Origin: JBBSUX01 sp038234045
GTDB lineage: Bacteria; Pseudomonadota; Gammaproteobacteria; Burkholderiales; Burkholderiaceae_C
Assembly (NCBI GenBank): GCA_038234045.1
Contig: JBBSUX010000017.1
Coordinates: 1-22,142 of the forward strand
Direction: 5' to 3'
DNA length: 22,142 bases
Under the pieces are notes generated by a model. It was not told the origin of the DNA, did not search any database, and worked only from the letters and a program-made list of their open reading frames with translations. The position numbers were made by a program, and so were the translations under genes. Shown here in pieces: positions 14,058 through 21,773 of this stretch (positions within the stretch are counted from its first letter, which is position 1; each line of letters starts with the position of its first letter).

Positions 14058-14699
14058 ATGTCCAACGAACTCAGCCTCCACTCCTTGCCCTTGTTTCCGC
14101 TTGATGCGGTGCTTTTTCCCGGCGGCTTGCTGCCGCTCAGGATTTTCGAGGTGCGCTATCTCGACATGATCAAAAAGTGTCATGTGGCGGAGGCTCCTTT
14201 CGGCGTCGTCGCCTTGAGCGCAGGCTCCGAAGTACGCACAGCAGAGGACCTTCCTGAAACCTTCCACGATGTGGGTACTCTGGCGATCATCGACGAACTG
14301 GAAGTTCGTCAGCCGGGACTGATCATGGTGCGCTGTTCAGGCACTCAGCGTTTTCATATCTCCCAACGTCAGCGACTCAAACACGGTTTGTGGACCGCAG
14401 ATGTCGTGCAGCTTCCGGAGGACATGCCGGTTGCCGTGCCGGACGATCTCGAACAGCATGCCAATGCCCTGAGTCAGCTGATCGATACGCTGGAACAACG
14501 CTCTGGTGGGCGTAACGGGCCCGGCATGCCGCTGCAGCCGCCGTGGCGTCTCGAGGACTGCGGCTGGGTGGCCAATCGTTGGTGCGAGCTTTTGCCGCTG
14601 CCGGTCGAGCTGAAACAGCGATTGATGGCGCTCGACAATCCCGTGGTACGGCTCGAACTCGTGGGCGACATCCTTTCCCGTACCGGAATCGCCTCCTAA
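14058..14699 (+). CDS. LON substrate-binding-domain protein (no protease domain)
   Basis: The protein resembles the N-terminal domain of Lon protease, seen as LHSLPLFPLDAVLFPGGLLPLRIFE and RYLDMI, and later CSGTQRFHI. There is no AAA+ or peptidase part, so it belongs to the stand-alone Lon-N family of about 200 residues, whose biochemical role is unknown. ATG 14058 gives 213 residues with GCAGG about 8 bases upstream. ATG 14028 in the same frame would add ten residues and cannot be excluded. It is transcribed divergently from the YggT-family gene. Confidence 0.88.
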   Translation: MSNELSLHSLPLFPLDAVLFPGGLLPLRIFEVRYLDMIKKCHVAEAPFGVVALSAGSEVRTAEDLPETFHDVGTLAIIDELEVRQPGLIMVRCSGTQRFHISQRQRLKHGLWTADVVQLPEDMPVAVPDDLEQHANALSQLIDTLEQRSGGRNGPGMPLQPPWRLEDCGWVANRWCELLPLPVELKQRLMALDNPVVRLELVGDILSRTGIAS

Positions 14700-14856
14700 C
14701 GCGTGCCATGCAGGTGACGGGCGGGGGCGAGAGTGAGCTACCGTTTCCAAAAAACTAGAATTGGCGCAACTTTCCCGCCTGTTCCGGTGAGCACTTCCGG
14801 ACGCTGGCGCGGATGCATTCGTCTGCGCGTCGACGTCCTTCCCCGTAAAACGATTC
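14700..14856 (+). promoter_or_regulatory. Gap upstream of lysS with a weak promoter candidate
   Basis: This 157-base gap holds no convincing gene. TAGAAT at 14756-14761 resembles a -10 box about 95 bases before lysS, but no good -35 lies 16-18 bases upstream. The direct repeat TTCCGG (two copies near 14780-14806) is visible but short. No tRNA-like or T-box-like structure was recognised. Confidence 0.25.
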
Positions 14857-16443
14857 ATGTCCGATTTATCCCCCACCCCTGCCCCTGCCGCCCACGCCTC
14901 GCTTCCAAAACCCGTCATTGATGAAAATCAGCTGATCGCCGAACGGCGCGAAAAGCTCCAGGCAATTCGCGCTCATTCAGCCGCACGAGGGGTCGCGGCC
15001 TTTCCCAACGACTTTCGTCCAGCGAACAGAGCAATCGAATTACTCCAATCGCATGCCGAATCGACCGCCGAGGCGCTCGATGGTGCGCCTGTCGATGTGA
15101 AGATTGCGGGACGGATGATGCTCAAGCGCGTCATGGGAAAGGCGAGCTTTGCCACCATTCAGGACAGTACGGGCCGTATACAGGCCTATGTCACGCGCGA
15201 TGCAATCGGCGAAGAGGCCTACGCCGATTTCAAGCGGTGGGATCTTGGAGATATTGTCGGGATTGAAGGCGCGCTCTTCAAAACCCGGACCGGCGAGCTC
15301 TCCATCAAGGTGGGTGCCGCGCGCCTGCTGACAAAAAGCTTGCGGCCCTTGCCTGACAAATTTCACGGCATGGCGGATCAGGAACAGAAATACCGTCAAC
15401 GATACGTCGACCTCATCACCGACGAGGATGCGCGCAAGAGGTTCACTGCGCGAAGCCGGGCCGTCAGCGCGCTGCGCGATTTCATGGTGAAAAGCGACTT
15501 CCTCGAAGTCGAAACGCCCATGCTGCACCCCATCCCGGGCGGCGCCAATGCTCGGCCTTTTCGCACGCACCACAATGCGCTTGATCAGGAGATGTTCCTG
15601 CGTATCGCGCCAGAGCTCTATCTGAAGCGATTGCTGGTTGGCGGATTCGAGCGTGTCTTCGAGATCAATCGGAGCTACCGCAACGAAGGCATCTCGGTTC
15701 GCCACAACCCTGAATTCACCATGATGGAGTTCTATGCGGCGTACTGGGACTATCGCGATCTGATGGACTTCACCGAACGCCTGATTCGTGACGCCGCACA
15801 CAACGCGTGTGCGAGTCTTCACCTCCACTACCAGGGGCGGCCTGTAGACTTGTCCCAGCCATTCCAGCGCCTTACGATTCGCGAAGCAATTCTTGAGCAC
15901 ACCGAGGCAGGGCAACCCGTGGCCGATGGCAGCGCCACCCTCAGGGTGGATGACATCGGATGGCTTGTAACCGCTCTGCAGAAGCTCGGTTTTTCGGAAT
16001 CAAAGCACCACCTTTCATCGCGCAGCCTGCAGAGCCTTCAAGTGCTCTACTTCGAAGAAACCGTGGAGGAGCGACTCTGGGAGCCCACCTTCATCATGGA
16101 ACATCCGACGGAGATCAGTCCTCTTGCACGCGCAAACGACACGCGGCCTGAAGTGACGGAACGGTTTGAGCTCTACATCACCGGTAGGGAGTTTGGCAAC
16201 GGGTTTTCAGAGCTCAACGACGCTGAAGATCAGGCCGCCCGGTTCCAGGCACAGGTTGCTGCGAAAGACAGCGGCGATGACGAAGCCATGTTCTACGACC
16301 ATGATTTCGTTCGGGCGCTGGAGTATGGAATGCCGCCTGCTGGCGGTTGTGGCATCGGCATCGATCGACTCATGATGCTGCTGACCGACTCAGCCAGCAT
16401 TCGTGACGTGATTCTTTTTCCGGCCTTGCGCCGGGAGAACTGA
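14857..16443 (+). CDS. lysS: Lysyl-tRNA synthetase, class II
   Basis: LysS charges tRNA-Lys with lysine. The 528-residue protein has the expected layout. It starts with a short low-complexity N-terminal tail. The OB-fold anticodon-binding domain comes next (KIAGRMMLKRVMGKASFATIQD to WDLGDIVGIEGALFKTRTGELSI). The class II catalytic core has motif 1 near FLEVETPMLHPIPGGANARPF, motif 2 in EINRSYRNEGISVRHNPEF, and motif 3 in GCGIGIDRLMMLL near residues 497-509. FGNGFSELND is also typical of the family. The ATG at 14857 has no strong ribosome-binding site. The gene ends facing the membrane GGDEF-EAL gene. Confidence 0.97.
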   Translation: MSDLSPTPAPAAHASLPKPVIDENQLIAERREKLQAIRAHSAARGVAAFPNDFRPANRAIELLQSHAESTAEALDGAPVDVKIAGRMMLKRVMGKASFATIQDSTGRIQAYVTRDAIGEEAYADFKRWDLGDIVGIEGALFKTRTGELSIKVGAARLLTKSLRPLPDKFHGMADQEQKYRQRYVDLITDEDARKRFTARSRAVSALRDFMVKSDFLEVETPMLHPIPGGANARPFRTHHNALDQEMFLRIAPELYLKRLLVGGFERVFEINRSYRNEGISVRHNPEFTMMEFYAAYWDYRDLMDFTERLIRDAAHNACASLHLHYQGRPVDLSQPFQRLTIREAILEHTEAGQPVADGSATLRVDDIGWLVTALQKLGFSESKHHLSSRSLQSLQVLYFEETVEERLWEPTFIMEHPTEISPLARANDTRPEVTERFELYITGREFGNGFSELNDAEDQAARFQAQVAAKDSGDDEAMFYDHDFVRALEYGMPPAGGCGIGIDRLMMLLTDSASIRDVILFPALRREN

Positions 16444-16466
16444 GCGGGCTGCAAAAAGGGCCAACG

Positions 16467-16484
16467 TCCGGGGCTGCGCCCGGA
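16467..16484. terminator. Stem-loop between convergent lysS and GGDEF-EAL genes
   Basis: TCCGGG (16467-16472) pairs with CCCGGA (16479-16484) around a 6-base loop. It lies in the 53-base gap between two convergent genes, where a bidirectional terminator would be expected. The stem is short and only TTCT follows on the + strand, so it is a weak candidate. Confidence 0.35.
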
Positions 16485-16496
16485 TTCTGCGCATGC

Positions 16497-19400
16497 TTAG
16501 TGCACCGGCGGGTCCGAAGGATTCTCAAAAAGATCGCTGGGCGTCGCAACGATCGCGCGCTTCTTCAGCTCTTCCAGAACGACCCGCATCTCGGGGTCCG
16601 AGATGAACGCCGCTGCTGAGGCCGCCGCCAGCAAATCCTCCGGCTGCTGAGGTCGGGCGACTACAAAACCCTGAACGTAGTCAACCCCCAGTCCAGCGAG
16701 CGTACGCACGGTTTCCGCATCTTCTGCCCATTCCGCGATGGTCTTCATTCCGAGGTTGCGGGACAGACTCACGATCGCTTCCACGATCGCGATGTTGGCG
16801 GGATGAGCGTTCATGTTGACGACGAAGTTGCCGTCGATCTTCAGAACGTCGGCGGGCAGCTCCCTCAAATACATGAAGGAGGTGTAGCCAGCACCGAAAT
16901 CATCCAGCGCAACACGGGCGCCATGGCCTCGCGCCTGCTCGATGAACCGCCGTGTGTTGTCCAGATCGTGCAGCGCCACGCTCTCAGTGATTTCGAAGCA
17001 CAAGCGGGCAGCACTTTCGGGACTCTTCGCGAGCAGGTCGAACACAAAATTCAGAAATCGCTCGTCATTGAGAGAGGCACCACTCAGGTTGACACAGACA
17101 AATCGCGTGCGCGAAAGCCACGCGCAATGCGCATCCATCCAGGCCAGCGTTGTTGTAAGAACCCAGCGATCTATGACGCCGATATTGCCGCTGCTCTCCG
17201 CGGCGTTGATGACCTGAAAGGTAGGCAGCGCCTTCCCGTTCCTGTCGTGCACGCGAAGCAATACCTCGAAATCGAGCGATTCTTCGGGTGCTTGCAGCGA
17301 CATCACGGGCTGCATCGCAAGAGACAAACGGTCGACGATCGTCCCCGCTGCCAGCTCCGCAATCAACTGAAGCTCCTGCGCATGATCGGAGAAGATGGCG
17401 GCGGTCCTGTCGAACACCACCAAGCCGTTCCCGCGACTTTGTGCCTTGGCCTGCTGACATGCGCGATTGGCGGTGAGCAAGACCTCCTGAACGCTCAAGC
17501 TTCGACTGGCTTCCACCACTCCGATGGAAACCCTGACGTGAAAGGTCTGCTCTCCCGTCTGATAGGCCGATGAGCCCAACGCCACCAAACGGCGCTGCGC
17601 CAAAGATTCGGCCTGGGCCATCGATATATCTGCCATGACGATCATGAATTCGTCTGCACCCACCCGGCCGAGTGGCATATCGCGGCCGAGTTCCGCCTGA
17701 ACCCTTTTACACACCTGACGTAAAACTTCGTCGCCCGCTGCATGACCGAAGAGTTCGTTCAACAGCTTGAAGCGATCGAGATCCAGGTAAGCAACCGCCA
17801 AGCCCGGGCCGGTGTTGTCTGGCGCAAGCCGCAACAGACCTTCTCGCACCGCTTGCTCGACTCCGCGACGATTGAGCACCTTGGTCAAAGGATCATGATT
17901 GACAAGGAATTGAAGGTTCTCGGCCGCGACCGATCGCTCTGTCACGTCCTGCAGCGACCCTTCCAGCTTTCCTCGCGCAACAATTGCCTTGACGAGAAAC
18001 CGACGCGCCGGGCCACCATGAAGTGAAGTCCCTCTGGACACTTCCATCTCACATTCGTCGTCACGCTTGGCAGCAAGCTCCAGCAACCGCAGCCAGGTAC
18101 CGGCTTCGAAGTGTTGCGCCCAGGTTGTGCGCTCCGTACCCGAGCCCATATTCGCCAGACTGATCATCCGGCGCAATGCAGGATTGGCGCTCAGGAACCT
18201 GCCCTCCATATCCAGCGTAAAAAGGCCAACGGGCGTGGCTTCGAAGGTGTGCTGCAGTTCCGCCTGAGCGGACACGCGCTGGAGGTGTTCCTGCCGTATC
18301 TGCTCTGCCAGAGACAGAGACACGAGAAGGCATGAAGCGAGCGCCGCGGTCACGCTGTTTGCGTAGCCAATTAATTCTCTTTGTCCAGAAGCTGCTGCCC
18401 AGATCTCGCCCAGATTGGCCAACGCCGAAACAGCCAATGCGCCGCCGTACCACATAGCCACCCGCGACCGAGTGCGGCGGACGATGTCGAAAAGACTGGC
18501 GCACATGGCTATCAAACTGACGCCGCCCACAACCCACATTAGTGGCAAAAATTGATGGTGGGGCAGTAAGAATGCTGCGATCACTAGAGCCAGCGAAAGA
18601 ACCTGAATCCAACGCATAAGGTCGTTAAACACCGTTCCCATCAGATCGTCGCGGAACAGATCGCGGTAAAGCGTCACCAATGCAACCGAATAAAAAGCAA
18701 TGGTGACTGCTCGACTCAACGGCAACAGGCCGGGGGGGATGAGATGCCCAAACCACATCAAATCCAGCCCAAGAGAAATACCCCCCATGCGAACTGCAAG
18801 AAAAAGCCAACCTGCGAATACAACGTACAGTGCGCGACGGTTGATCAACGCCGTCAGCAAGAGAAATACCAACAACAGGGTGAGCCCACCATCAATAAGG
18901 CCAAGAGTGCGATCGAAGCGCCGGAACGATGTAGCGAATTCGGTTTCGCTCCAAAGCTCTGCGGTCAAATGCGCTGGCCCGATAAAGTTGGCCCGGCAAA
19001 CAATGTCTATTGAGGCCGCCCCGGGAAGGTCGAGCACAAAACCAGTTTTGATGACTGTGAGCAGACCAGCTGAGTCGTACCGCACAGCCTCACCCAGCAC
19101 GCTCCCATCCATCGCATTGAAGCAACGCATGCTCATTGCATGCCGCGAAGGGAACTCTAGCATCCGTCCTTCAGATTGATCAGGCGGCAGGTCTGGAAGA
19201 TCAACTGATAGCCAAACGGGTCGCTCGGAAAGATGGCTGTTCCAAGAGTTGAGTACCGGACTTTTCTGCAGCGCCGCAAACGCCTCTCGAGGGTCTTCCG
19301 TACCCGGATCGCCTACCCGAAAAGTCGCTGGTTGCGACGGAGCTCTGCTGTAGGGACCATTCCACTGGAAAAAAGCGACGCATGTCACCGCAGCAATCAG

Positions 19401-19502
19401 AGCCGGAACCGCGTAACTGGCAAGGGAGCTTGCAAGCCATTCGAGAGCGGCGCGCACTTTGACGTGCTGCACTGAATTGACAAGAGCCGGCATCTCCCTC
19501 AC
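16497..19502 (-). CDS. Membrane PAS-GGDEF-EAL cyclic-di-GMP signalling protein
   Basis: The 1001-residue protein has one membrane segment near residues 25-45, a periplasmic part to about 205, and about seven membrane segments at 205-400, a 7TMR-DISM-like layout. A PAS-type domain follows (EATPVGLFTLDMEGRFLSANPA, about 415-525), then GGDEF and EAL domains. The GGDEF motif reads GADEF (residues 615-619), so cyclase activity is uncertain. The EAL domain keeps the residues expected for c-di-GMP hydrolysis: Glu746 and Arg in EVLLR, Asn in VNLSG, Glu in FEITES, Asp867-Asp868 in DDFGAGYTS, Lys in VLKIDG, Glu in TIAEWAED, and Gln in VQGF. Phosphodiesterase activity is the best inference. The start is uncertain: GTG 19502 gives this length and ATG 19493 would remove three residues. 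It lies 114 bases downstream of the acyl-amino-acid synthase gene, in the same direction. Confidence 0.93.
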   Translation of the reverse strand: MREMPALVNSVQHVKVRAALEWLASSLASYAVPALIAAVTCVAFFQWNGPYSRAPSQPATFRVGDPGTEDPREAFAALQKSPVLNSWNSHLSERPVWLSVDLPDLPPDQSEGRMLEFPSRHAMSMRCFNAMDGSVLGEAVRYDSAGLLTVIKTGFVLDLPGAASIDIVCRANFIGPAHLTAELWSETEFATSFRRFDRTLGLIDGGLTLLLVFLLLTALINRRALYVVFAGWLFLAVRMGGISLGLDLMWFGHLIPPGLLPLSRAVTIAFYSVALVTLYRDLFRDDLMGTVFNDLMRWIQVLSLALVIAAFLLPHHQFLPLMWVVGGVSLIAMCASLFDIVRRTRSRVAMWYGGALAVSALANLGEIWAAASGQRELIGYANSVTAALASCLLVSLSLAEQIRQEHLQRVSAQAELQHTFEATPVGLFTLDMEGRFLSANPALRRMISLANMGSGTERTTWAQHFEAGTWLRLLELAAKRDDECEMEVSRGTSLHGGPARRFLVKAIVARGKLEGSLQDVTERSVAAENLQFLVNHDPLTKVLNRRGVEQAVREGLLRLAPDNTGPGLAVAYLDLDRFKLLNELFGHAAGDEVLRQVCKRVQAELGRDMPLGRVGADEFMIVMADISMAQAESLAQRRLVALGSSAYQTGEQTFHVRVSIGVVEASRSLSVQEVLLTANRACQQAKAQSRGNGLVVFDRTAAIFSDHAQELQLIAELAAGTIVDRLSLAMQPVMSLQAPEESLDFEVLLRVHDRNGKALPTFQVINAAESSGNIGVIDRWVLTTTLAWMDAHCAWLSRTRFVCVNLSGASLNDERFLNFVFDLLAKSPESAARLCFEITESVALHDLDNTRRFIEQARGHGARVALDDFGAGYTSFMYLRELPADVLKIDGNFVVNMNAHPANIAIVEAIVSLSRNLGMKTIAEWAEDAETVRTLAGLGVDYVQGFVVARPQQPEDLLAAASAAAFISDPEMRVVLEELKKRAIVATPSDLFENPSDPPVH

Positions 19503-19554
19503 GGAAAGCGGGCGGACCCTTGGTCAGCGTGTGTGGATTTACTAGTCGTCATGC

Positions 19555-19581
19555 GATGAACTTCCTCTTTGGCAGTTCATC
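19555..19581 (-). other. Inverted repeat between synthase and GGDEF-EAL genes
   Basis: GATGAACT (19555-19562) and AGTTCATC (19574-19581) are perfect reverse complements with an 11-base loop, just after the synthase stop on the - strand. No T run follows on the - strand. It may be a weak terminator or a processing hairpin between the two genes. The remaining 19503-19616 gap shows no gene. Confidence 0.35.
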
Positions 19582-19616
19582 ATAAGACCAAAATCCGACC
19601 GCTCAGTGCATCGCTA

Positions 19617-20420
19617 TCAAGCAAGGGCGGCGCTAGCGAAGTCGGCAGTTTCTCGCCATTCGCACGGCCGTCCGCCGGTGCTCCAATGAACAGGAGAGCT
19701 TGAAACATTGATTTCTGGATGCTGCGTCGCGAAAAAAAACCGCGACAGGACATGGTCTTGCCTGTTCCACTCGCGTGCCAGCTGCGCAACTCCTAGCGCC
19801 ATGACACGATGTGGAATATTGCCTGCGTGCTGCATGGGGATGAAGCCCTGCTCCGGAAAGACGTCTTTGAAAAGCATTCCCTGATATTGACGGTCGATGG
19901 GATGTCGACCCGCAGCAATGCCCCAGTCAATCCGATTTTCGACGCAATATAAATAGGCTGCCTTCATCAATGCCGCCTTTACAACCCTTCCCAACATTCC
20001 GGTCACCACTCCGAGTCGACTGATTTCGATGAGGTGACTTTCTGCTGCCCATTTGGGAAGCTGAACCGATTGCTCGACCGGGAGCGGATTTCTGTCGTTC
20101 TTCTGGATGCGGAGCGTGCCCAAGGGGCTGAAATCGAGACGCGACTGCGCCAGAACAACGACGGTGTCTGGCGCATGATCCGCTGCCTCGGGAAACCGCA
20201 AGGTCTCGGCAAATTCGGGCACGTGCCGCGCATAGGCACGATGTCGGATCTCGATAGCCTTTTGCAGGTCATCTGCGTTTTCTACGATTTTGACGGTGAA
20301 TGGGAGATGCTCGATGGGGCAATCCGCCGCAGGCAGTGCGTTCAGTGGCCAGGCGCTCGAAAGAATTGCCGCATCCGTTGCGGCCTCCATTTCGACAAAC
20401 GAGGATAGGCTGGTTTTCAT
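19617..20420 (-). CDS. FeeM/LuxI-like N-acyl amino acid synthase (GNAT fold)
   Basis: The 267-residue protein resembles the GNAT-fold family containing FeeM (long-chain N-acyl amino acid synthase) and LuxI-type autoinducer synthases. These move a fatty acyl group from acyl carrier protein to an amino acid or related amine. Family-like features in order are the charged recognition strand EIRHRAYARHVPEF (residues 57-70), PDTVVVLAQS, PLGTLRIQKND, the core strand HLIEISRLGVV (129-139), and AAGRHPIDRQYQGMLFKDVFP. The product cannot be read from the sequence. The first 40 residues are not conserved in any pattern I recognise. Start ATG 20420 has only a weak GGAA about 13 bases upstream. The base composition here seems more AT-rich than in the housekeeping genes. 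The membrane GGDEF-EAL gene follows. Confidence 0.8.
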   Translation of the reverse strand: MKTSLSSFVEMEAATDAAILSSAWPLNALPAADCPIEHLPFTVKIVENADDLQKAIEIRHRAYARHVPEFAETLRFPEAADHAPDTVVVLAQSRLDFSPLGTLRIQKNDRNPLPVEQSVQLPKWAAESHLIEISRLGVVTGMLGRVVKAALMKAAYLYCVENRIDWGIAAGRHPIDRQYQGMLFKDVFPEQGFIPMQHAGNIPHRVMALGVAQLAREWNRQDHVLSRFFFATQHPEINVSSSPVHWSTGGRPCEWRETADFASAALA

Positions 20421-20440
20421 TGGTATTGTTTCCGATGTTG

Positions 20441-20503
20441 AAGTGAAGTAATAGCACCCGCAGAAAACCTCCGCAGGCGCTGGAAACTATAGGAACTTCA
20501 CTT
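20441..20503 (-). promoter_or_regulatory. 9-bp inverted repeat around the putative synthase promoter
   Basis: AAGTGAAGT (20441-20449) and ACTTCACTT (20495-20503) are perfect reverse complements, 45 bases apart. On the - strand TATAGT (20491 down to 20486) is a -10-like hexamer between them, with no good -35 at the expected distance. One arm falls in the -10/-35 spacer and the other about 30 bases after the predicted start of transcription. This would fit a repressor or activator acting at two half sites. The rest of the 172-base gap (20421-20592) holds no gene. Confidence 0.35.
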
Positions 20504-20592
20504 GCATTCGGACTACCTTGTGGGCCCAACGCGACAGCATTGCGCCAACTTTTCCCGCCAATTTGCAATTAACGGCGGCGCATACAGCTAAT

Positions 20593-21732
20593 TCAGAGCC
20601 CAAGAGCGCTCTGCATCAAGGCCAGCGACCGTTCTGCATGTGCGTAGGGCGCGGAAGCTTTCAGCTCAGCCCAGCGAAGCGCTGCTCCGGCAGGCATCAA
20701 TCTGCGCCGGCGCGACGTGGATGCGGCGAAAGAGCCGAAGCTGCCAGCCGAGCCCGTAGAAACGTTCTCTTTGCTGAGCGTCTGCAAGGCTTTGTCGAGC
20801 ACTGCTCCGCCATCCAGGCTCTGGTTGCACAAAAGCACCATGTCGCATCCCGCATCCAGCGCAGCCTTTGCGGCTTCGGCCGGCTCGATGATCCGACCGT
20901 CAAGTCGCCGAGCCGCTTCCATGCTCAGGTCATCGCTGATGATGGCACCCGTGAAGCCGAGACGCGTACGCAGGATGTCCTGCAGCCAGACCGTCGAGAA
21001 GCCGGCGGGTCGCGCATCCACTCGGGGATACACGACATGGGCAGGCATCACCGCTGAAAGGGTGCTGCCAAGCCATCCATAGGGAGCCACATCGTCGGCG
21101 AGGATCGCATCCAGCTCCCGCTCATCCACAGCTGTATCGGTATGGGAATCGGCATGGGCGAAACCATGACCAGGAAAATGTTTGCCGCAGTGCTGCATGC
21201 CCGACTGGAGAAGTCCGTGCATGACCGCCTTTGCCAGGGTCGCGACGACCCGTGGATCACGGTGAAACGCGCGGTCGCCGATGACGCTGCTCGGGCCCCA
21301 GTCCAGATCGAGCACCGGCGCGAGCGTGAGATCGATGCCGCAAGCCCGCAACTCGGCGCCCATCACATAGCCGGCGGAAGTTGCCAGATCCATGGCTTGC
21401 ATCTCAAAACTCATGTCTTTGCCCGCCGGGCCCGGAGCGTGCCGCGTCCACATCTCGCCCAAGCTGCGCATGGAAGGAATGTGGGTGAATCCGTCCGTGC
21501 GAAATCGCTGCACCTTGCCGCCCTCGTGATCCACGCAGATGAGCAGATCGGCACGCAGCGACTTGATCTCGGCCGACATCGCCGTGATCTGCGCGCGGCT
21601 CTCCCAGTTGCGTGAGAAATAGATCAGCCCGCCCACCAGAGGATCGGCCAAGCGGCGCCGGTCATCTGCGGTCAGATGCGTCGAGGCGATGTCGATGATG
21701 AGCGGTCCGGGAGCGCTGTGGTTTTGATTCAT
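20593..21732 (-). CDS. nagZ: Beta-N-acetylhexosaminidase NagZ
   Basis: NagZ is the cytoplasmic family 3 glycosidase that removes N-acetylglucosamine from anhydro-muropeptides during cell-wall recycling. Family 3 motifs are visible: VDHEGGKVQRFR near residues 68-78, DLTLAPVLDLDWG, the catalytic loop CGKHFPGHGFAHADSH (about 182-197), VMPAHVVYP, and IISDDLSMEAA with the nucleophilic Asp (about 265-274). It is 379 residues from ATG 21732, slightly longer than usual because of a low-complexity stretch near the C-terminus. The frame is open further upstream into acpS, but the protein similarity begins at PLIIDI, so ATG 21732 is chosen. A ribosome-binding site is not obvious. It follows acpS after 41 bases, the usual betaproteobacterial order. 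Confidence 0.96.
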   Translation of the reverse strand: MNQNHSAPGPLIIDIASTHLTADDRRRLADPLVGGLIYFSRNWESRAQITAMSAEIKSLRADLLICVDHEGGKVQRFRTDGFTHIPSMRSLGEMWTRHAPGPAGKDMSFEMQAMDLATSAGYVMGAELRACGIDLTLAPVLDLDWGPSSVIGDRAFHRDPRVVATLAKAVMHGLLQSGMQHCGKHFPGHGFAHADSHTDTAVDERELDAILADDVAPYGWLGSTLSAVMPAHVVYPRVDARPAGFSTVWLQDILRTRLGFTGAIISDDLSMEAARRLDGRIIEPAEAAKAALDAGCDMVLLCNQSLDGGAVLDKALQTLSKENVSTGSAGSFGSFAASTSRRRRLMPAGAALRWAELKASAPYAHAERSLALMQSALGL

Positions 21733-21773
21733 GACGGTTTTTTTTGACTGACGATGAATAAGAGACAGGTCTG

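Noticed and set aside
14733..14921. A 62-codon + strand frame before and into lysS.
   Set aside because: It overlaps the lysS start in another frame, has no good ribosome-binding site, and its composition looks random.
21758..21768. ATAAGAGACAG between acpS and nagZ, identical to 11 bases of the Tn5-type transposon mosaic end used in library adapters.
   Set aside because: The bases to its left do not match the rest of the mosaic end, and acpS and nagZ keep their expected order and frames on both sides. Chance match is most likely; inspecting reads across this point would settle it.
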